Below, piece by piece: positions 1 to 11,061 of a stretch of 64,000 nt of DNA. This DNA comes from Ochrobactrum chromiisoli (GTDB lineage: Bacteria > Pseudomonadota > Alphaproteobacteria > Rhizobiales > Rhizobiaceae). Each line of letters starts with the position of its first letter. Within the stretch, counting starts at the first letter, position 1. The position numbers and the translations under genes were made by a program. The DNA lies in contig NZ_JAPHAV010000001.1 in assembly GCF_026241335.1 (NCBI RefSeq), forward strand, positions 186,001-250,000. Reading direction: 5' to 3'. Below the pieces are notes generated by a model. It did not search any database and was not told where the DNA came from. It worked only from the letters and a program-made list of their open reading frames with translations.

Positions 1-2220
1 GAGCATATCGAAGATATGCCGAAAGAGAAGCGCGTGCTGGAGCGTGTGGTCAGCGAAGCATTGCGCCCGGCGGAGACCACCGATGCATGGAGCCTGCTTA
101 ACCGCGATGCGGATATGCGCCCGCAAGCATTGCTGCACTCAGCACAGAAGATCGATCTGATTGAAACCGCCAATGAGCGTGAGGAAGCGCTGGCCGTGGC
201 TCTGGCGTTGCGTGATGCGATCAGCGATGAAAACAAGACGGCGGCGCTCGTCACCGCGGATCGAAATCTTGCGCGCCGCGTGGTGGGCGAACTCGCGCGC
301 TTTGGCATTGATGCCGATGATTCCGGCGGTCGGCATTTGCGGGATATTGAAACCGCAACGCTGATGCGTCTCATGGTCGAAACCGTGTTCAATCCCGGTG
401 ATCCGGTGGCACTCTTGGCACTGGTCAAGCACCCGATGTTACGGCTTGGTGGCAAGCGTATCGAGCGGCGACTGGCTGCGGAAACGCTCGAACTGGTGGC
501 ATTTCGCGGCGGCACGGGCAGGGCATCGATCATCGATCTGCCTTCATTTTTCGACCGCCGCATGGAAGAGAGTGCCAGCCAGTCATGGCGACCGGCATGG
601 CACGCAACCGTCACGCCCGACATGATTGAAGCGGCGCGCGCGCTTTGCGTGAGCCTGTCAGAGGCTGTTGCGCCACTGGCACCATTTGCTGTGATTAACC
701 GGCGAACAGATATCGGCGAGATCAGCCATGTAACTGTGGAAGCGCTTGAAAATCTGGCGCGTGACGAAAGTGGCAGTGTCACACGCTATTATTCCGGCGA
801 GCATGGCGAGAAGCTGGCTTCGTTTTTGCGTCAGCTCGTATCGAGCGAAGCGGGACTTGATTTTGAGGCCATTGAATGGCCGGCAATTCTTGAAGCCCTG
901 ATGTCGGGCGAAACGGTCAAGCCACATCCGGGTGGCCATCCGCGTGTCTTCATCTGGGGTGCGCTGGAAGCGCGTTTGCAGACCATGGATACGCTGGTGA
1001 TCGGTGGTTTGAACGAAGGCACATGGCCTGCCAAGACGCGCAATGATCCATTCATGTCGCGCCCGATGAAGGCGATGATCGCGCTTGATCCGCCTGAGCG
1101 CCGTACCGGCCTTGCCGCACACGATTTTCAGATGGCGCTCGGCATGGATCATGTGGTGCTGTCACGCTCGCAGCGCTCAGACAATGCACCGACCATTCCG
1201 TCGCGCTGGTTGCAGCGGCTTGAAACGGTGTTGGGTGCTGACGTGACAAAGGATATGCGCTCGCGTGGTCAGCGCTTCATCCATTGGGCGCGGGAGATTG
1301 ATCAGGCACCCGATGTGCCGTTCGTCAAACGCCCGGAACCAAAGCCGCCTGTGAGCGCGCGGCCCAAGCATTTTTCGGTGACCGAAATTGAAACCCTGCG
1401 CCGTGATCCCTATGCGATCTTCGCCAAGAAAATTCTGAAGCTGCGTCCGTTGGAACCATTGATCCGTGATCCGGCAGCCGCAGAACGTGGAACGCTGTTT
1501 CACGATATTCTCGGACATTTTACAGAAGAAGGCATCGATCCGCTGGCAGCTGATGCGAGCGAACAGCTTGAAGAATTTGGCCGGCATTTCTTTGCAGATA
1601 TGGATCTGCCCATTGAGATCGAAGCGGTCTGGTGGCCACGCTTTACCGCACTTATTCCGCAGTTTCTCGAATGGGAACGCGAACGCGCCTATAATGTTCA
1701 GACCCGCTTTGCCGAAATTGCATCGGATAAACGCGAGGTCGAAAGCCTTGGCATCACCTTGTCGGGCCGTGCTGATCGTATTGATCTGATGCGCGATGGC
1801 ACGGCGGAAGTGATCGACTATAAGACCGGTTCCACGCCATCGCCAAGACAGGCGCATATCCTCTTGTCGCCGCAGCTTGCGCTTGAAGCAGCCCTTCTTG
1901 CGCGCGGGGCTTTCCGCGAATTGGGGTCGGTTCGTGCGTCCGATCTGACCTATGTGCGCTTGCGGGCAGGCGGAGAGGTGAAGCCGGAATCGATTTTGAA
2001 GATCGGTCGGCCGCCATCGGAAAAGACCGCACCCGCTCTTGGCGAAGAGGCATGGCAGCGTTTGGCGCAATTGCTCACAGAATATCAGAATCCGGCTAAG
2101 GGTTATCTTTCCCGCGCGTTGCCGTTCAAAGAAACGGAGCTTTCGGGCGATTACGATCATCTGGCGCGGGTGCTGGAGTGGTCGGCCGGTGGCGACGCAG
2201 GCGGCGAGGGCGGCGAATGA
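1..2220 (+). CDS. addB: AddB, double-strand break repair helicase-nuclease subunit (3' part)
   Basis: This is the C-terminal 739 residues of AddB; the reading frame is open at base 1, so the gene starts upstream of the window. AddB pairs with AddA in the AddAB complex, which resects double-strand DNA ends and loads RecA, replacing RecBCD in alphaproteobacteria. The C-terminal PD-(D/E)XK nuclease is clear: a GTLFHDILGHF helix (about 1489-1521), then SGRADRIDL (about 1759) and the catalytic EVIDYKTGS strand (about 1807-1833). The stop overlaps the addA start in an ATGA, so the two are translationally coupled. The N-terminal helicase-like part cannot be judged here. Confidence 0.93.
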   Translation, partial: EHIEDMPKEKRVLERVVSEALRPAETTDAWSLLNRDADMRPQALLHSAQKIDLIETANEREEALAVALALRDAISDENKTAALVTADRNLARRVVGELARFGIDADDSGGRHLRDIETATLMRLMVETVFNPGDPVALLALVKHPMLRLGGKRIERRLAAETLELVAFRGGTGRASIIDLPSFFDRRMEESASQSWRPAWHATVTPDMIEAARALCVSLSEAVAPLAPFAVINRRTDIGEISHVTVEALENLARDESGSVTRYYSGEHGEKLASFLRQLVSSEAGLDFEAIEWPAILEALMSGETVKPHPGGHPRVFIWGALEARLQTMDTLVIGGLNEGTWPAKTRNDPFMSRPMKAMIALDPPERRTGLAAHDFQMALGMDHVVLSRSQRSDNAPTIPSRWLQRLETVLGADVTKDMRSRGQRFIHWAREIDQAPDVPFVKRPEPKPPVSARPKHFSVTEIETLRRDPYAIFAKKILKLRPLEPLIRDPAAAERGTLFHDILGHFTEEGIDPLAADASEQLEEFGRHFFADMDLPIEIEAVWWPRFTALIPQFLEWERERAYNVQTRFAEIASDKREVESLGITLSGRADRIDLMRDGTAEVIDYKTGSTPSPRQAHILLSPQLALEAALLARGAFRELGSVRASDLTYVRLRAGGEVKPESILKIGRPPSEKTAPALGEEAWQRLAQLLTEYQNPAKGYLSRALPFKETELSGDYDHLARVLEWSAGGDAGGEGGE

Positions 2221-5200
2221 AAAAGCAACGTGTCATTCCACAGGAAACCATCGACGCGCAGGCCAGTGCCGCCAATCCTTTGGCATCCGTCTGGGTGTCG
2301 GCCAATGCAGGGTCCGGCAAGACCCACGTTCTGACCGAGCGCGTTATCCGGCTGTTGCTCGAAGGCACCGACCCGTCGAAAATCCTTTGCCTGACCTATA
2401 CCAAGGCGGCAGCGGCCGTCATGCAGAACCGCGTCTTTGCGCGATTGTCCGAATGGGCGATGTTGCCGGATGCCGACCTTGCCGACAGGCTTATCAAGCT
2501 CGAAGGCAGGCGTCCGGGAGCGACACGGCTTGCCGTTGCACGCAGGCTTTTTGCGCGCGCACTTGAAACGCCGGGTGGGTTGAAAATCCAGACCATCCAC
2601 GCATTCTGCGAAGCGATCCTGCATCAGTTTCCGCTTGAGGCGAATATTGCTGGTCACTTCGAAATGATGGACGATCTCATGCAGGTGGCGCTTGTCGGCG
2701 AAGCCCGCCGCACCCTGCTTGAGACTGCACATGGCGGCGGCGATGCCGAGCTTGCGAGCGCCTTTGCCGATGTGATGCAGGCGGCGGGCGAGATGGGCTT
2801 GCAGGCGCTGCTTGATGAGGCCGTGGGGCGACGCAATGGCTTGCAGCAATACATTGCAGCGCTTGGCAATGTGGACGAGCGCAGCGAGACTTTGCACCGG
2901 CATTTCGGTTTCAGGCCCGACACGCGCGAGTCCGATCTGCTGGATGATATGTGGCCTGTACCGGAATTTTCCGACGATACGCTTGATCTCATTTTGTCGA
3001 TCCAGAAGGGTGCGGCGCGTGCGCATGATTTTGCGTTGCAGCTCAAGCAATATGACAAGGTCAAAAGCAGTTCGGATAAGCAAGCGGTATTGCGCGCAGC
3101 ATTTCTGAAAGCGACGGGCGAGGCAAAATCCGGCTCCTATGTCGGCTCGGCTGCGGTCAAAAAGCTGCTGCCGGATTTCGAGGAAGATTTTAACTCAGCT
3201 GCTTCTCGTGTCGAACTTGGTCTTGATAAGATCAAGGAGCTGCGGCTTATAAGGCTTAATCTGAGCGCACTCACGCTGATTGATAATCTGCTGCAACGCT
3301 ATCATGATTTAAAGCGCAGGCGCGGTCTGCTCGACTTTGAAGACCTGATTACCCGCACCGTGGCGCTACTGGCGCGCAATGGTGCAGGGCAGTGGGTGCA
3401 GTATAAGCTAGATCGCGGCATTGATCATATTCTCGTCGATGAAGCACAGGATACCAGCCCCGATCAGTGGCAGGTCATCCGCATGTTGTCGGAAGAGTTT
3501 TTCTCAGGCCTCGGTCAGCGCAACGTGCAGCGCACACTGTTTGCGGTGGGCGATGAAAAGCAGTCGATCTATTCGTTTCAGGGGGCGGTGCCAGAGGATT
3601 TTGCAGCGCAGGGCAGGGCGGTCAGCCTTCGTGCCGCTGATGCAGAGCTTAAATTCGAACGCGTCAGCCTCAACTTCTCGTTCCGTTCAGCGCCTGATGT
3701 GTTGCAGGCCGTGGATGAGGTGTTTGCACGCCCAGAAGCCAATCGCGGCTTGTCAGGTGCCACTGTTCACTCGGCCATTCGCGATCAAGAGCCGGGCGAG
3801 GTGGAAATCTGGGATATGCTGACGCCGGAAGAGGTGGAGGAGCCGGACGACTGGCGTGTGCCGGTCGATCATTTGCAGGCACCTGCCATAAAACTTGCCG
3901 AGCAGATTGCAGCAACCATTCGCACCTGGCTGGATCGCGGTGAAACCATTCCGGGCCAGAACCGCAAACTTGCGCCCAAAGACATTATGGTGCTGGTGCG
4001 CAAGCGCGATCAGTTCATGCCAGCACTCTCGCGTGCGCTCAAAGAGCGCCATGTGCCGGTGGCTGGTGCCGATCGCCTCAAGCTTACAAGCCATATCGCC
4101 ATTCAGGATTTGATGGCGCTGGGGCGTTTCGTGTTGCAGCCGTCAGATGATTTGTCATTGGCCTCTCTTCTCAAAAGCCCTCTGTTTGGCTGGGATGATG
4201 ACAGGCTGTTTGCGCTCGCTCATCCGCGCAAGAGCGGCGAAACGCTGTTTGAGCGCCTTTATCATGCGTCCCTTGAAGACCCGGCTTTGATCGGCGTGCA
4301 TAAGACATTGAGCCGCTGGCGCAATATGGCCGATACCATGCCGATCTTCGAATTCTATGCGCGGATTCTGAGTGCGGATGGCGCAAGGCGTAAGCTTCTG
4401 GCGCGGCTTGGACCGGAAGCTGGCGATATTATCGATGAATTCCAGAACTACGCGCTTTCGGCCGAACGCGCAGGTCTGCCGGGCATGCAGGCCTTTCTCG
4501 AAACGCTCGATGCTGCCTCGCCGCAAATCAAGCGCGAGCTTGATCAGGGGCGCAATGAAGTGCGCATCATGACGGTTCATGCCGCCAAGGGGCTTGAGGG
4601 CGCTGTGGTGTTTCTGGTTGATCCGGGCAATGCTGTGTGGAGCGGGACGCGCGCGCCAAAGCTGATCCCGTTTGACCTCACCAATACTGGCCTGCAGGTG
4701 AAAGGCTATCTCTGGCAGCCCAACGCTGGCTATCAAACCGGCTTTCTTGCGTCACAGATTGACGGCCTCAAGGCCCGTGCCGAAGAAGAATACCGCCGCC
4801 TGCTCTATGTGGGCATGACGCGTGCGGAAGATAAGCTGATTGTCTGCGGTTATCGCGGATCGCGTGAAAGCGGCGAGACATGGCACAGGCTGGTCGAAGA
4901 TGCGCTGACAACCAAGGCAGAAACCTTTGTGCATCCGGTATCTGGCGTTGCAGCGCGTCGCTATCGCAACACGCCGCGCGGTCTGACAGAAATTGCAGAG
5001 CCTGAAGTGGCGCAAGCAGCAGAGCTTCCACCGTTGCCGCTCGCCTATCTGAAGCCGATAAAGCCGGAACCGGGCCTGCCGCGTCCGCTTGCGCCATCGG
5101 GCGCATCGGCGCTGATTGAAGCAGATGAGGAGCCACCGCTCGATATCGTGTCGCCGGTTCTGGGGCAGAGCGGCGAGACGTCCGCCTTTGCTCTTCGCCG

Positions 5201-5747
5201 CGGGACGTTAATCCATATGCTTTTGCAATATCTGCCGGAAGTCGGGGCTGATGAACGCGAGACGCTTGCACAGGGCTATCTGGCACGCATCGCGAGCGAT
5301 TGGCCGGAAATTGAACGTCAAAAGGCCTGGGCAAGTGTGGCAACCATTCTGGCCGATCCAAAACTCGGACCGGTCTTCGCGAGCGGATCGCGCGGTGAAG
5401 TGGCGGTCATGGGGACCATCAATCTCGGTGGCAAAGACCATGCCGTCTCGGGCCAGATTGATCGTATCAGCGTGGATGAAAACCGCGTGCTGATTGTCGA
5501 TTATAAAACCAATCGCCCGCCGCCAAGGAGCATTGAGGCGGTGCCTTTCGCCTATCGCGCGCAGCTCGCACTTTATAGGGAACTGCTTGGCCCCCTTTAT
5601 CCGGGAAGGGTTGTCGAAGCGGCGTTGCTCTTCACCGAAGGGCCATATCTGCTGCCTTTGCCGAAAGAGGCAATGGAAGAGGCGCTTAAGGCGCTGGGCG
5701 ACTCTCAAGGAAAGGTGAGCAACCAGAACTTGACGAATGCGGACTGA
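2217..5747 (+). CDS. addA: AddA, double-strand break repair helicase-nuclease subunit
   Basis: A 1176-residue UvrD/RecB-like superfamily 1 helicase fused to a C-terminal RecB-family nuclease. The Walker A motif (ANAGSGKTHVLTERV) is near residues 29-43. Motif II (LVDEAQDTSPDQW) is near 3433-3471, the SF1 motif MTVHAAKGLEG near 4569, and LLYVGMTRAEDKL near 4801. The nuclease core (SGQIDRISV followed by LIVDYKTNRP) is near 5449-5520. The frame is open 13 codons further upstream, but the ATG at 2217 is preferred because it overlaps the addB stop (ATGA). Length and domain order match alphaproteobacterial AddA, and nothing looks truncated. Confidence 0.96.
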   Translation: MKKQRVIPQETIDAQASAANPLASVWVSANAGSGKTHVLTERVIRLLLEGTDPSKILCLTYTKAAAAVMQNRVFARLSEWAMLPDADLADRLIKLEGRRPGATRLAVARRLFARALETPGGLKIQTIHAFCEAILHQFPLEANIAGHFEMMDDLMQVALVGEARRTLLETAHGGGDAELASAFADVMQAAGEMGLQALLDEAVGRRNGLQQYIAALGNVDERSETLHRHFGFRPDTRESDLLDDMWPVPEFSDDTLDLILSIQKGAARAHDFALQLKQYDKVKSSSDKQAVLRAAFLKATGEAKSGSYVGSAAVKKLLPDFEEDFNSAASRVELGLDKIKELRLIRLNLSALTLIDNLLQRYHDLKRRRGLLDFEDLITRTVALLARNGAGQWVQYKLDRGIDHILVDEAQDTSPDQWQVIRMLSEEFFSGLGQRNVQRTLFAVGDEKQSIYSFQGAVPEDFAAQGRAVSLRAADAELKFERVSLNFSFRSAPDVLQAVDEVFARPEANRGLSGATVHSAIRDQEPGEVEIWDMLTPEEVEEPDDWRVPVDHLQAPAIKLAEQIAATIRTWLDRGETIPGQNRKLAPKDIMVLVRKRDQFMPALSRALKERHVPVAGADRLKLTSHIAIQDLMALGRFVLQPSDDLSLASLLKSPLFGWDDDRLFALAHPRKSGETLFERLYHASLEDPALIGVHKTLSRWRNMADTMPIFEFYARILSADGARRKLLARLGPEAGDIIDEFQNYALSAERAGLPGMQAFLETLDAASPQIKRELDQGRNEVRIMTVHAAKGLEGAVVFLVDPGNAVWSGTRAPKLIPFDLTNTGLQVKGYLWQPNAGYQTGFLASQIDGLKARAEEEYRRLLYVGMTRAEDKLIVCGYRGSRESGETWHRLVEDALTTKAETFVHPVSGVAARRYRNTPRGLTEIAEPEVAQAAELPPLPLAYLKPIKPEPGLPRPLAPSGASALIEADEEPPLDIVSPVLGQSGETSAFALRRGTLIHMLLQYLPEVGADERETLAQGYLARIASDWPEIERQKAWASVATILADPKLGPVFASGSRGEVAVMGTINLGGKDHAVSGQIDRISVDENRVLIVDYKTNRPPPRSIEAVPFAYRAQLALYRELLGPLYPGRVVEAALLFTEGPYLLPLPKEAMEEALKALGDSQGKVSNQNLTNAD

Positions 5748-5822
5748 CGCGCCACATGATATGATCAAAGGAGCAGTTTCTCGATGAGTCTTATGCTCTC
5801 AAACAGATATGAGGATAGCCCT

Positions 5823-6146
5823 ATGGCAACCGTAAAAGTCGATAACAGCAATTTTCAGTCGGACGTTCTTCAGTCGAGCGAGCCTGTCGTCGTTGATTTC
5901 TGGGCTGAATGGTGTGGTCCTTGCAAGATGATCGCCCCGGCTCTGGACGAAATCGCCGCTGAAATGGCCGGTCAGGTCAAGATCGCCAAGGTCAATATCG
6001 ACGAAAACCCAGAACTCGCAGCACAGTTCGGCGTGCGTTCGATCCCGACGCTTTTGATGTTCAAGGATGGCGAACTTGCCGCCAACATGGTTGGCGCTGC
6101 TCCAAAGAGCCGCCTTGCTGACTGGATCAAGGCTTCTGCTGCTTAA
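5823..6146 (+). CDS. trxA: Thioredoxin 1
   Basis: A 107-residue thioredoxin, the normal length for TrxA, acting as a cytoplasmic dithiol reductant. The redox motif WCGPCK lies at residues 30-35, and the cis-proline loop RSIPTLLMF follows near residue 73. The start at 5823 gives the standard short N-terminus; an in-frame ATG at 5784 would add 13 residues that do not look like thioredoxin. It follows addA by 75 bp and ends at a terminator shared with the convergent folC gene. Confidence 0.96.
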   Translation: MATVKVDNSNFQSDVLQSSEPVVVDFWAEWCGPCKMIAPALDEIAAEMAGQVKIAKVNIDENPELAAQFGVRSIPTLLMFKDGELAANMVGAAPKSRLADWIKASAA

Positions 6147-6166
6147 TCAGCAAGTCTTTGAGATAT

Positions 6167-6196
6167 AAAAAACCCGGCCTTGATGCCGGGTTTTTT
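6167..6196. terminator. Bidirectional intrinsic terminator between trxA and folC
   Basis: Arms CCCGGC and GCCGGG are flanked by six A on the left and six T on the right, so the hairpin can end both trxA (plus) and the folC operon (minus). Confidence 0.85.
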
Positions 6197-6197
6197 G

Positions 6198-7526
6198 TTA
6201 AACGGGCGGTGTTCCATTGTCGCGTAGGACTTCGCCCGCAAGATATAGTGAACCACCGATCAGGATGCGCGGCGGGGCTTCATCATGAGGCCATGTATCA
6301 CGTAAAATCTTTAGTGCGTTTTCGACTGAATGCACAGGTTCAGCCGAAAGCCCGGCTTTCTGTGCGCTGACAGCAAGTTCGGTGTTTGGAATTGTCTTGT
6401 CGTTTGATTTTATTGATACAGTAAAGACATGGCGCGCAAGCCCTGCAAAGGCTTCAAAATAGCCTACCGGATCTTTGTCTTTGATCATCCCTGTAATCAG
6501 AAACAAAGGGCGTGTTGAGCGCTCCTCAAGCTCGCCAAGGGCCTCGGCGATTACAAGGCCTGCTCCGGGATTATGGCCGCCATCAAGCCAGATTTCAGAC
6601 GCTGCTGGCGCCAGATCAACGAGTTTTCCGTGTGTGAGACGCTGCATACGTGCAGGCCAGTCCACAACCATCATGGCTTTTTCAATGGCCTTTTCGGTAA
6701 TGGTGAAGCCTGCCATCTGCACGGCTTCTATGGCAGCGGCAGCATTGGCAAGCTGGTGACGCCCCGGCAGACGCGGCAGCGGCAGATCGATCAGCCCGCG
6801 CTCGTTCTGAAACACCATGCGGCCATGTTCCTCATAGGCAAGGAAATCCTGACCATAGATTGAAAGCGGGCAATCGAGCCTTTCTGCGGTCGAGATCAGC
6901 ACCTCGCGTGCTGCTGCAAAGGGCTGAAAGCCGATAACGACAGGACAGTCTTGTTTAATAATCCCGGCTTTTTCGGCAGCTATGAGTTCAATACTATCGC
7001 CTAAGAATGCCTGATGATCAATCGAAACGGGCATGATCAGAGACACGGCTGGATCGACAATGACATTGGTCGCATCAAGCTTGCCGCCAAGACCCACTTC
7101 CATAATGACAGCATCCGCTGGATGTTCAGAAAACAGAACAAAAGCAACAGCAGTCATGATCTTGAAAACAGTGATTGGGCTGTCCCCATTCGCACGCTCT
7201 ACCCGCTCGACTGCTTCGGCCAAAACGTCATCAGAGACAAACTTTGAGCCATTGGGCGAAGCAAGACGATAGCGCTCGTGCCAATTGACGAGATGCGGCG
7301 AGGTATGGACGTGAACACCGAAGCCGCCCGCTTCCAGAAGTGCGCGGCTGAAGGCGGTCGCAGATCCCTTACCGTTCGTTCCTGCAACATGGATCACAGG
7401 GGGCAATTTAAGGTGCGGATTGCCGAGTTTCTCCAACAGATCGCGAATACGATCCAGTGTGAAATCGAAACCCATTGGATGCAATTGCATCAGCCGTTCG
7501 ATGACGGCATCAGCTTTTCCTGTCAC
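6198..7526 (-). CDS. folC: Bifunctional folylpolyglutamate synthase/dihydrofolate synthase
   Basis: A 442-residue Mur-ligase-family enzyme that joins glutamate to dihydropteroate and to folates. The ATP-binding loop HVAGTNGKGS is at about residues 46-55, and the Mur-ligase C-terminal motif WLDGGHNPGAG is near residue 313. The start is a GTG only 2 bases after the accD stop, which implies translational coupling; no ATG fits better. It is the last gene of the accD-folC pair and ends at the terminator shared with trxA. Confidence 0.95.
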   Translation of the reverse strand: MTGKADAVIERLMQLHPMGFDFTLDRIRDLLEKLGNPHLKLPPVIHVAGTNGKGSATAFSRALLEAGGFGVHVHTSPHLVNWHERYRLASPNGSKFVSDDVLAEAVERVERANGDSPITVFKIMTAVAFVLFSEHPADAVIMEVGLGGKLDATNVIVDPAVSLIMPVSIDHQAFLGDSIELIAAEKAGIIKQDCPVVIGFQPFAAAREVLISTAERLDCPLSIYGQDFLAYEEHGRMVFQNERGLIDLPLPRLPGRHQLANAAAAIEAVQMAGFTITEKAIEKAMMVVDWPARMQRLTHGKLVDLAPAASEIWLDGGHNPGAGLVIAEALGELEERSTRPLFLITGMIKDKDPVGYFEAFAGLARHVFTVSIKSNDKTIPNTELAVSAQKAGLSAEPVHSVENALKILRDTWPHDEAPPRILIGGSLYLAGEVLRDNGTPPV

Positions 7527-7528
7527 GA

Positions 7529-8446
7529 TTACGCTGCCTTGTTATCAGCCTGTTGCTTTTGCGGGGCCGGGGTCGTTCCAGGTTTGTCTGCATTGGCTGG
7601 TTGCTTGGTCATGATTTTGAGCAGGCTTGCAATGGTCGATTTCAGTTCAAGACGCGAAACCACCATGTCAACCATGCCGTGCTCCATCAGATATTCAGCA
7701 CTCTGGAAGCCTTCCGGCAGCTTTTCGCGAATGGTCTGTTCGATCACGCGTGGACCGGCAAAGCCGATCAATGCACCCGGTTCTGCAATGTGGATATCAC
7801 CCAGCATTGCATAGGAGGCAGTCACGCCACCTGTGGTCGGGTTGGTAAGAACGACGATATAAGGCAGGCCCGCTTCTTTGAGCATTTCCACAGCAACAGT
7901 GGTGCGCGGAAGCTGCATAAGCGAGAGAATGCCTTCCTGCATACGCGCGCCGCCCGAAGCAGCAAAAAGAACCAGCGGACGTTTGAGTTCAATGGCCTTT
8001 TCAAAGCCCTGAATGATCGCTTCACCGGCACCCATGCCGAGTGAGCCGCCCATGAAGCCGAAATCCTGAACGGTTGCGACAATCGGCAGACCTTCAATCG
8101 TGCCAAGACCATTGATGATCGCGTCTTCCATGCCGGTGCGCGAACGATAATCCTTGAGACGGTCGATATATTTCTTTTCGTCGCGGAATTTCAGCGGGTC
8201 GGTCGGAACCTTCGGGCTTTCCAGCGTCGTATATTCGCCATTGTCGAAGAAGAAACGCAGCCGGTCCTTGGCCTTGATGCGCATGTGATGGCCCGAGCCG
8301 GGAATCACGAACTGATTGCTCTCAAGATCCTTATGGAACACCATTTCGCCGGTCGATGGATCCTTGATCCAAAGATTTTCCGGCATCTCGCGACGTCCGA
8401 GCATCGAATTGATCTTTGGACGAACGTAGTTGGTGATCCAGTTCAT
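7529..8446 (-). CDS. accD: Acetyl-CoA carboxylase carboxyltransferase subunit beta
   Basis: A 305-residue AccD, half of the carboxyltransferase that makes malonyl-CoA for fatty-acid synthesis. The crotonase-like core is intact ([52 protein letters not shown]). Oddly, the N-terminal zinc ribbon region ([14 protein letters not shown] to [11 protein letters not shown], residues 25-56) has no cysteine at the four places where E. coli AccD has its zinc ligands. It lies 56 bp after trpA and is coupled to folC. Confidence 0.96.
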   Translation of the reverse strand: MNWITNYVRPKINSMLGRREMPENLWIKDPSTGEMVFHKDLESNQFVIPGSGHHMRIKAKDRLRFFFDNGEYTTLESPKVPTDPLKFRDEKKYIDRLKDYRSRTGMEDAIINGLGTIEGLPIVATVQDFGFMGGSLGMGAGEAIIQGFEKAIELKRPLVLFAASGGARMQEGILSLMQLPRTTVAVEMLKEAGLPYIVVLTNPTTGGVTASYAMLGDIHIAEPGALIGFAGPRVIEQTIREKLPEGFQSAEYLMEHGMVDMVVSRLELKSTIASLLKIMTKQPANADKPGTTPAPQKQQADNKAA

Positions 8447-8502
8447 GACGTTTGATTCCGTTTCTTCTTCTTCAAAACTAACTAAATGTCTAAATGGACG
8501 AT

Positions 8503-9342
8503 TTATTGGGCAGCTTCAAGGCGTGTTGCTCGAACACTTGCAGCCAATGCACTGACAAGTTTGGTAACCGCTGTTACCGGATCACCCTTAACCTTGCCAT
8601 TTTCATCGAGTTCGTCCGCGACTGCTTTGACGATTGCAGTGCCAACAACAACGCCGTCCGCAGCTTCGGCAATGGCGGCAGCTTGCTCCGGCGTCTTCAC
8701 GCCAAAGCCAACGCAGATCGGCAGATCGGTGCTCTTCTTGATGTGGCGCACAGCATCGGCAACCCGTGTTGTGTCGGCAATGGCCGAGCCGGTAATACCG
8801 TTCATTGAGACGTAATAGACAAAGCCCGACGAATTATGCAGCACTTTTGGCAGGCGCTTGTCGTCGGTGGTGGGCGTGGTCAGCCGGATGAAATTAAGAC
8901 CTGCATTCGTGGCCGGAATGCACAGTTCCTTGTCCATTTCGGATGGCAGATCGACAACGATAAAACCGTCAACGCCGGACGTCTTGGCATCAGCAAGGAA
9001 GCGCTCAACGCCATAAATATAGATCGGGTTGTAATAGCCCATCAAAACGATTGGCGTCGTGTTGTCTTCTTTGCGGAAATCCGCTGCCAGTTGCAGCGTT
9101 TTCTTCAGTGTCTGGCCCGCTTCAAGCGAACGAAGACCGGCTGCCTGAATGGCCGGACCATCGGCCATCGGATCAGAAAAAGGCATCCCAAGCTCGATCA
9201 CATCGGAACCGGCTTTGGGAAGCGCCTTCATGACGGCAAGCGATGTCGCATAATCCGGGTCGCCGCCCATGAAATAAGTGACCAGTGCCGGACGTCCTTC
9301 GGACTTGAGCGCTGCAAATTTGGTGTCAATGCGTGTGGTCAT
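8503..9342 (-). CDS. trpA: Tryptophan synthase alpha chain
   Basis: A 279-residue TIM-barrel enzyme that cleaves indole-3-glycerol phosphate to indole, which is channelled to TrpB. The catalytic pair is visible in [19 protein letters not shown]: Glu50 and Asp61, matching Glu49/Asp60 of the E. coli enzyme. The phosphate-binding part GFGVKTPEQ lies near residue 215. Its ATG overlaps the stop of the unknown gene upstream (ATGA), so it is read as part of the trpF-trpB-unknown-trpA unit. Confidence 0.97.
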   Translation of the reverse strand: MTTRIDTKFAALKSEGRPALVTYFMGGDPDYATSLAVMKALPKAGSDVIELGMPFSDPMADGPAIQAAGLRSLEAGQTLKKTLQLAADFRKEDNTTPIVLMGYYNPIYIYGVERFLADAKTSGVDGFIVVDLPSEMDKELCIPATNAGLNFIRLTTPTTDDKRLPKVLHNSSGFVYYVSMNGITGSAIADTTRVADAVRHIKKSTDLPICVGFGVKTPEQAAAIAEAADGVVVGTAIVKAVADELDENGKVKGDPVTAVTKLVSALAASVRATRLEAAQ

Positions 9343-9809
9343 ACCGTGCCCCGTGGCAAAATGCGCGTAAGATAATCGGCGGTGGATTGGCCGGACATAG
9401 CCGTCTCCATCCAGGCACGCCGTTCAAAGTCGATGATTCCCAGTTCCCAGACACAGGCCATCAGCAAAGGCTGCGCTGGTTCAAATTCGATCTCGTCGCC
9501 GAGGTCCGATTGCCAGAGAATCTGCGTTGCGATGCCGCCTTCCAGCCACCAGTGCAGCAACAGCCACAGGCTTTCTTCGCCCTGATGCAGAATGGCAAAG
9601 CCAGCACCCAGATGCGGCGTATGCTCAAGCCTGTCTGCTGCGGCTGCAATCTGCCTGCGGGCGATGCCAACAGCTGCCTCTGCAAGCGGATTGGACGGAT
9701 CGGCTTCAATGATGTTGAGCTTGATCGTCGCCGAACCACACGCCGTCAACCCGTCGAACCATGCGGCGCGCGGTCTGTAGATGTTGGTGTCGGCGACAGT
9801 ATCGCTCAT
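9339..9809 (-). CDS. Protein of unknown function between trpB and trpA
   Basis: A 156-residue predicted soluble protein that I do not recognise. It is rich in tryptophan (for example [13 protein letters not shown]) and in acidic residues, has no signal peptide and no membrane segment. The start at 9809 is chosen because a GAGG ribosome site stands 6 bases upstream and the gene begins 7 bases after the trpB stop; a 19-codon upstream extension would run into trpB. Its stop overlaps the trpA start (ATGA). The tight spacing on both sides argues that it is a real, co-translated gene. A link to tryptophan metabolism is suggested only by position. Confidence 0.82.
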   Translation of the reverse strand: MSDTVADTNIYRPRAAWFDGLTACGSATIKLNIIEADPSNPLAEAAVGIARRQIAAAADRLEHTPHLGAGFAILHQGEESLWLLLHWWLEGGIATQILWQSDLGDEIEFEPAQPLLMACVWELGIIDFERRAWMETAMSGQSTADYLTRILPRGTV

Positions 9810-9816
9810 ACGATCC

Positions 9817-11061
<1,245 letters not shown>

